From the NCBI GenBank assembly GCA_964030785.1, contig OZ034971.1:31596304-31660303 (forward strand): DNA of 64,000 bases. The letters run 5' to 3'. Made by a program: the position numbers and the translations under genes. Source of the DNA: Siderastrea siderea (taxonomy: Eukaryota > Cnidaria > Anthozoa > Scleractinia > Rhizangiidae). Positions 59,104-64,000 of the stretch are shown in pieces (the stretch's first letter is position 1; each line of letters begins with the position of its first letter). The notes under the pieces are model-generated. The model saw nothing but the letters and a program-made list of their open reading frames with translations. It searched no databases and was not told where the DNA came from.

Positions 59104-59224
59104 TTCTCCAGTCCTTCAACACATCAGACAAACCAGTTTCTGGGATGCTGCAGTCTGATTGTTTTTCAAAAGCACAAGCATCATCAACATCATCACTTCC
59201 CTGATCCATTAACACTTTAGGCAA
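56744..59224 (-). pseudogene. Transposase, N-terminal and central parts (DDE-like, broken)
   Basis: The minus-strand gene starts with an acidic exon (58,553 to at least 59,209; ATG at 59,209, though an open frame extends a little upstream). It holds a long Asp/Gly run near 59,035-59,100 and ends at a strong donor CAA|GTGAGT. The next exon, from about 58,515, has CEIC and an in-frame stop. At 57,476-57,890 lies a zinc-type stretch (HPYTCLNCQWQLP) followed by a basic helical part. 57,013-57,519 and 56,744-57,215 continue in shifted frames. The catalytic region reads ALIGFSTDSAGFSL (candidate Asp 1) and ISFLDWDHERRLFAKCLK (candidate Asp 2). The frame is cut at 56,743 by the nested TTAA element and continues at 50,909. 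At least one stop and several frameshifts mean it is inactive. Confidence 0.7.
59035..59103 (-). repeat. Trinucleotide (ATC/ACC) tract coding Asp/Gly run
   Basis: ATC repeats with an inner ACC block; on the minus strand GAT/GGT codons give poly-Asp with four Gly. It lies within the transposase N-terminus. Confidence 0.85.
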
Positions 59225-60004
59225 ACCAGTGATCAGCTCTAAAAGCTGATCCCTCTTTGGTAAATTGAGTAGCTAGTGGTCCCGTAAATATCTGAAAAAT
59301 CTTAAACCTTTAAGCTTAAGTTCGTGGGTGATTTTAGAAATCACGATTTTCCTTCGTCCTTTGTACTATAGCAACAGACAAGAGCCCGCCTTTGGATGTC
59401 AGTTTTCTAGGTTTTCTCTCGTCATTCTCGACTCCAGAAGAGTCTGCTTTTACTGTGAGAATGTCGAACAAGCATTTTAAGCGTTTATAATTTTGCTTAA
59501 TACGCCTCACCTTGATATTAAAGAACAGAGTAAAGATGGCTGGCTCGGGTGGTCGCCACAATTTTTAATCTAGCGAAACAGAAAACGGAAGAATTATTAC
59601 TTGAAACGCCAGACGTTATGTTATACAGATAATAAAAGAATGGTACATAATAACTGGTCTCACCTCTGCATGAATGAGCCATGAATATTTATAAAATAAC
59701 GAGTACGAAAGACGACCAACAGCCTAACGGAGCGAAGGAACACCAACCGTCAAACCCGCCAAACAGGATTCTAACAGGTCATTGCAGCCCCATTACCAGG
59801 CTTCTAAGTTAGATGCGGATTTCCAGGCCCAAAGTCGAAATTATAAAAATCGTGTATTGTAGACAGCAAACTTGAATTCATAATCCCGCCAGCTCCGAAT
59901 TAATAACTCAGCAACCCAAAAATAGAAGAGAAAAATCTAGAGAAAAACTCGTAACAGTGATTTTTTCCAGCCACAAGTTGCCTAAAAAAATTTTCCAGCA
60001 TGAA
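59225..60004. other. 5' non-coding part of the large transposon
   Basis: Probable promoter and leader of the transposase gene; no definite element recognised. Confidence 0.4.
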
Positions 60005-60471
60005 GGCTATAAGCTTAAAGACCATCTTAGTTTCGGCTTGAAATTCAATGTACCAGTGGGCTTTCTATGGTCTAGAAGTTAGCTTAAATTTGCTTATTCG
60101 CTAAAGCACTTCGAGCGGGGTAGTTAAAACAGCTGGAAAGGTGGAAAATTTAAAAGCTTTTCCAAAATAAACTACTGTTTTAAAAAGAGCAAGAATGGTG
60201 TTATAATTTGCTAAAAGAGCATTGGTAAACATTACCGCGTTTAGCTGTACGAGCGAAAAGAAAGTGTACCATTTTCTCTTGCTTTGACGGCGGCGGAAAG
60301 CCAAAATGGCGATTTTCAAACTTTCCTCGATTTTGAAAAAATAAAGGGCTTTAGGAGCTTTTAATTGTATTTTCGAAAATAACTCACTAAAAGGTTTATT
60401 TAGGCAAAATATGAGGAAATTGAAAATTTCACAACCGGCGCCGGGTTCTCGATATTTACAGACACTGGCTC
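60005..60471 (-). repeat. Right inverted terminal repeat of the large transposon
   Basis: Reverse complement of 43,769-44,235. The 125-codon open frame within it is not coding, since its counterpart in the left repeat reads differently. Confidence 0.8.
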
Positions 60472-60475
60472 TTAA

Positions 60476-61908
60476 CACTTTAAAAATATATGAAACCAGT
60501 GAAAATGTAAGTACAAGCTAACAAAGTACACAATTATTTCATTGTCGCAGATTTTGCGTATAAACGTTTTGCAGCCATTGAAGTCAATCCTTCCCCACCC
60601 CTCCCCCAATAGATTTCAGGTGAATCGGGTGTGTATTATTTAATTTCCAACAGAAGCTTATTTCAAGCTATTCGTATAGATTCATTTGGCTTTTCGGTGT
60701 TGTTTTCAATCATTCAGAATCTAAAGTAAATTTAAAGGCCATAAAATGAGAGAATTGAATTCGAGAGGTTGCGTTACTGTGCGTGACACGGAGTATCGAC
60801 TTTCGTGCATGGAAAACTTCTCGACAGCAGATTTACTATTTTACAAAAGAAAAATCGTAACCAAATAATTTCACATATTCCACGAGGAACAAGAATTTTC
60901 CAATACCAGCTACACCTTAAACACGATGGAGGCTTAACGTTTTACAGTTAAACAACTGTTATACCGACCTTGCGATTTAACTTTGTGTGTATGAACCATG
61001 TGTCTGATTTGTTTCAGTTAGTCGGCAACCGAATGAAGCTTAAATTCTATAAATCCTCAAGAATTGAACCATTGTTTCAGCTGTGTCTTGTCTCCAGAAT
61101 ACTTTGCTTAGGGAGTGATCATGAAAGAGTTTTGCTGAATGCCGTCCGAGGATACCAGCGATTTGGCGTAATAATAATAATGATACTTGTTTTAGGTTAA
61201 AAATATATGATCTGTTGGAACTGATTTCGTCATTTAGTTAATCTCAAATTATTAGAACTATATTAAAAGTGGATTAAAAAGCAAAAACTACTTTGCACCG
61301 TCCTAAGTGTAGCTCAAAGGCGAGTACCACTTTCTCCGGGTTCCTCTTCCCGTAACGACTTGTTTATGCATGAAAACACACTTAGCAGACTAGCACATAC
61401 CTCAGTGGTAGGAGAAGCACCGTCAACTGCAGTCTACGTACTTGCTTGGAGAAATATGTTTGCTACCAGTTACTGCAACTTTTCATCAAGAATCTCAAGA
61501 TGAATGTTAAATGTTACACATTCGCTTGCGAAGTTTTGATTTCATCCCGCGTAGGTTCGGGTCACTATGTCATGTAAACTTCTGTTCAATTGTAGAAGGA
61601 AAATTACCAACTCAGTTTTGATCGTTTTTTTTCCTTTCAATTGCGAAAGTATTTTGCTGATTCATAAAAACATAGTTATTGCCCTGCAAGAAATGACATT
61701 GAAAAGAAGGTGAACGTCAAGGCGGGGGCTTAATACTAATTAACAACATGGGGGAATTAGAAACACATAAGTGCAATTTGCGTTCAGTTACATATACACA
61801 GGGAGAATACTTGAAGTAACTACTGAACAAAGCAATTTGCAAATGCTTATCAGCTGCAGTATAAAATGAAACAAACTACATGTATATATTGTCTACTGAA
61901 GGGAAACG
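60476..61908. other. Unassigned right flank
   Basis: No gene, RNA or repeat recognised. It does not match units U1-U3. Confidence 0.5.
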
Positions 61909-62010
61909 CCCACCCGTTCCCCGCATCGGGTGAATGGGAATTGAACCACTTCGTCACATTGCCGGGTTGCTGGTGTGATGCCGCTTTACCAACTGAACTG
62001 GGATGCAGGT
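61909..62010 (-). repeat. tRNA-like SINE head, minus strand
   Basis: On the minus strand there is an A-box-like AGTTCAGTTGGTAAAGC and a B-box-like GGTTCAATTCC in tRNA-like spacing, with an irregular anticodon region. Most likely a tRNA-derived SINE rather than a working tRNA. Confidence 0.5.
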
Positions 62011-62329
62011 CATTTTTTAGTTAACTTAAGCCCACGATATATGCTTCTCACAGCTAAGATACCGTATATGCATTCTAATACCACCTGTATGCCTGATACC
62101 TATCGGAAAGTTTGAGTACAGGTGTACTGCCGGTCTTGCAGATCCTGACCCTATTGAAATTATTAATCCTGGCCTTGGCAGGCAAATCACGCAATGTCAT
62201 ATCAAGTGGTTCGTTTTGGTTAATTCTCTATCTTTTTCTATACATCAGATAAATATGTATATGCCCTCTACAGCCACACCCAAACCATACCCAACTTCAG
62301 TCCAAAAGGCAGGACCCAAACTCTGTACA

Positions 62330-62400
62330 ATTTTTAGACAAAAAATACCCTCTTGGCAAAAATACCCTTTTAGGTAAAAAAAGTACCCTTTTGGGTGGCA
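62330..62400 (+). repeat. Short diverged tandem repeat (TACCCTTTT)
   Basis: Three to four copies of AAAATACCC(T)TTTTGG-like units of about 20-25 bases. Confidence 0.55.
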
Positions 62401-62668
62401 CATACCTGTTTTCGCGTACAACCCAAGCACACGGACTCCCAATTAAACATCTTGCTTTGTTAATCGTGTGCCAGTTCCTCCCACGGCCTTCAATGTTTGG
62501 CCATGTTTCTTTACAGTAAGCTATACGGGCTAGTAGTATCTATAGTTGAAATTATGAATATATGAGATTCATATATTTGAACTGCGGAATGAAGAAATCA
62601 ATGTAAAGAAGATCCTCGCAGTTATTAACGCAACTTATGCAGTTGCGAAAAGAAAGCCTGAAAAAATC

Positions 62669-62740
62669 AGGCTTGCCGGGATTCGAACCCTGACCTCTGC
62701 GATACCGGTGCAGCGCTCTAACCAATTGAGCTAACAAGCC
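62669..62740 (-). tRNA. tRNA-Thr(GGT)-like, inverted unit
   Basis: Same 72-base sequence as the plus-strand copies. A box TAGCTCAATTGG, perfect B box GGTTCGAATCC. Acceptor GGCTTGT pairs with GCAAGCC and the D stem GCTC with GAGC. The anticodon stem has a mismatch, the T stem is short, and position 33 is C instead of T, so it may be a pseudo-tRNA. Confidence 0.55.
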
Positions 62741-62994
62741 AACTGGGAGCTGGTCATTAAATTGGTTCGTAATATACCCGGGAAAGATGAAGATGAAAAT
62801 TATGAATATATGAAATTCATATATTTGAACTGCGGAATGAAGAAATCAATGTAAAGAAGATCCTCGCAGTTATTAACGCAACTTATGCGATTTCTTCATT
62901 CCGCAGTTCAAATATATGAATTTCATATATTCATAATTTCATCTTCATCTTTCCCGGGTATATTACGAACCAATTTAATGACCAGCTCCCAGTT

Positions 62995-63066
62995 GGCTTG
63001 TTAGCTCAATTGGTTAGAGCGCTGCACCGGTATCGCAGAGGTCAGGGTTCGAATCCCGGCAAGCCT
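62995..63066 (+). tRNA. tRNA-Thr(GGT)-like, unit 1
   Basis: First direct copy, followed 3 bases later by T6 inside a hairpin, a usual Pol III stop. The reading frame over it that starts TTGTTAGCT is a by-product. Confidence 0.55.
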
Positions 63067-63241
63067 GATTTTTTCAGGCTTTCTTTTCGCAACTGCATAA
63101 GTTGCGTTAATAACTGCGAGGATCTTCTTTACATTGATTTCTTCATTCCGCAGTTCAAATATATGAATTTCATATATTCATAATTTCATCTTCATCTTTC
63201 CCGGGTATATTACGAACCAATTTAATGACCAGCTCCCAGTT

Positions 63242-63313
63242 GGCTTGTTAGCTCAATTGGTTAGAGCGCTGCACCGGTATCGCAGAGGTCAGGGTTCGAA
63301 TCCCGGCAAGCCT
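63242..63313 (+). tRNA. tRNA-Thr(GGT)-like, unit 2
   Basis: Identical copy, 247 bases after unit 1. Confidence 0.55.
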
Positions 63314-63489
63314 GATTTTTTCAGGCTTTCTTTTCGCAACTGCATAAGTTGCGTTAATAACTGCGAGGATCTTCTTTACATTGATTTCTTCATTCCGCAG
63401 TTCAAATATATGAATTTCATATATTCATAATTTTCATCTTCATCTTTCCCGGGTATATTACGAACCAATTTAATGACCAGCTCCCAGTT

Positions 63490-63561
63490 GGCTTGTTAGC
63501 TCAATTGGTTAGAGCGCTGCACCGGTATCGCAGAGGTCAGGGTTCGAATCCCGGCAAGCCT
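63490..63561 (+). tRNA. tRNA-Thr(GGT)-like, unit 3
   Basis: Identical copy, 248 bases after unit 2. Confidence 0.55.
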
Positions 63562-63736
63562 GATTTTTTCAGGCTTTCTTTTCGCAACTGCATAAGTTGC
63601 GTTAATAACTGCGAGGATCTTCTTTACATTGATTTCTTCATTCCGCAGTTCAAATATATGAATTTCATATATTCATAATTTCATCTTCATCTTTCCCGGG
63701 TATATTACGAACCAATTTAATGACCAGCTCCCAGTT

Positions 63737-63808
63737 GGCTTGTTAGCTCAATTGGTTAGAGCGCTGCACCGGTATCGCAGAGGTCAGGGTTCGAATCCCG
63801 GCAAGCCT
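63737..63808 (+). tRNA. tRNA-Thr(GGT)-like, unit 4
   Basis: Identical copy, 247 bases after unit 3. Confidence 0.55.
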
Positions 63809-63984
63809 GATTTTTTCAGGCTTTCTTTTCGCAACTGCATAAGTTGCGTTAATAACTGCGAGGATCTTCTTTACATTGATTTCTTCATTCCGCAGTTCAA
63901 ATATATGAATTTCATATATTCATAATTTTCATCTTCATCTTTCCCGGGTATATTACGAACCAATTTAATGACCAGCTCCCAGTT

Positions 63985-64000
63985 GGCTTGTTAGCTCAAT
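63985..64000 (+). tRNA. tRNA-Thr(GGT)-like, unit 5, cut by window end
   Basis: Only the first 16 bases (GGCTTGTTAGCTCAAT) are inside the window; the array continues beyond. Confidence 0.5.

Larger units (their letters stand above)
43765..60475 (-). mobile_element. 16.7 kb TTAA-flanked DNA transposon with transposase and chromo-Ulp1 frame
   Basis: It is bounded by TTAA at 43,765-43,768 and 60,472-60,475, with inverted ends of about 470 bases (43,769-44,235 and 60,005-60,471; tips GAGCCAATGTCTGTAGATAT and, on the other side, the complement of ATATTTACAGACACTGGCTC). Inside, all coding sequence is on the minus strand: a broken transposase, then a chromodomain/Ulp1 frame. TTAA target duplications are known for piggyBac and Kolobok, but the proteins do not look like either, so the superfamily is left open. 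After subtracting the nested 5.8 kb insertion, the element would be about 10.9 kb. Confidence 0.75.
62521..64000 (+). repeat. 247/248 bp tRNA-containing tandem array
   Basis: One inverted unit (about 62,545-62,890) is followed by direct units starting at 62,995, 63,242, 63,490, 63,737 and 63,985, running off the window end. Spacings alternate 247, 248, 247, 248 because ATAATTTCATC alternates with ATAATTTTCATC, giving a 495-base dimer. Units are otherwise nearly identical. Each has a tRNA-like sequence, a GCCTGATTTTTTCAGGC hairpin with T-run, and an ATATATGAATTTCATATAT palindrome. Confidence 0.9.

Noticed and set aside
58870..59204. Overlapping poly-Met/Val and poly-Ser frames
   Set aside because: Shadow frames of the trinucleotide tract in the transposase exon.
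43765..60475. piggyBac or Kolobok assignment from the TTAA flanks
   Set aside because: TTAA alone is not enough; no piggyBac or THAP signature was seen in the protein, so the superfamily was left open.
62552..63925. Repeated 61-codon open frames (MLAQLVRALHRYRRG...) as a protein family
   Set aside because: They are translations of the tRNA-like sequence itself; the identical copies only reflect the tandem array.
62521..64000. CRISPR-like array
   Set aside because: Units are 247/248 bp, nearly identical throughout, with no short repeat/variable spacer pattern, and the DNA is eukaryotic.

Overview
The window looks like AT-rich, repeat-dense nuclear DNA of an early-branching animal, most likely an anthozoan cnidarian such as a stony coral. 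The reasons are intron-containing genes with normal GT-AG sites, a Penelope-like element with GIY-YIG endonuclease and hammerhead ribozymes, a decayed non-LTR retrotransposon, many foldback/MITE elements, and tRNA-like tandem repeats of a kind I recall from coral assemblies. The species assignment is inference. Nothing bacterial or viral was seen.

Positions 1 to about 43,190 are three successive copies of one segment: U1 from 1 to about 12,725, U2 from about 12,726 to 28,430, and U3 from about 28,431 to 43,190. Each is cut differently by later insertions and deletions. The only convincing host gene in them is a small minus-strand gene, present three times: exons A, B and C, with C last. All splice sites, phases and reading frames are intact in every copy seen. 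The predicted product (about 176 residues in the visible exons) reads like a beta-trefoil protein; its first exon was not found.

The insertions that tell the copies apart are datable from their target duplications. U2 carries a 1.3 kb MULE-like foldback element (16,190-17,489), an L2/CR1-like retrotransposon (about 21,776-23,882) itself hit by a 185 bp MITE, and a 226 bp poly-A retroposon (25,621-25,846). U3 carries a Penelope-like element in a TA tract (about 30,799-33,905) with four hammerhead ribozyme copies, and a 2 kb GCGGAGC-ended element (37,388-39,407).

Positions 43,765-60,475 form one very large DNA transposon with about 470 bp inverted ends and TTAA at both flanks. It encodes, on the minus strand, a decayed DDE-like transposase followed in the same frame by an 858-codon open frame with a chromodomain and a Ulp1-type (C48) cysteine protease. 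A second, related TTAA foldback element (50,910-56,743) sits inside the transposase gene, and that element contains a second copy of the MULE-like element (53,945-55,239). This gives three levels of nesting.

Positions 60,476-62,520 show no gene apart from one tRNA-like sequence. From about 62,521 to the window end runs a 247/248 bp tandem array. Each unit holds a tRNA-Thr(GGT)-like sequence with Pol III boxes and a T-run. The first unit is inverted and the rest are arranged as 495 bp dimers.
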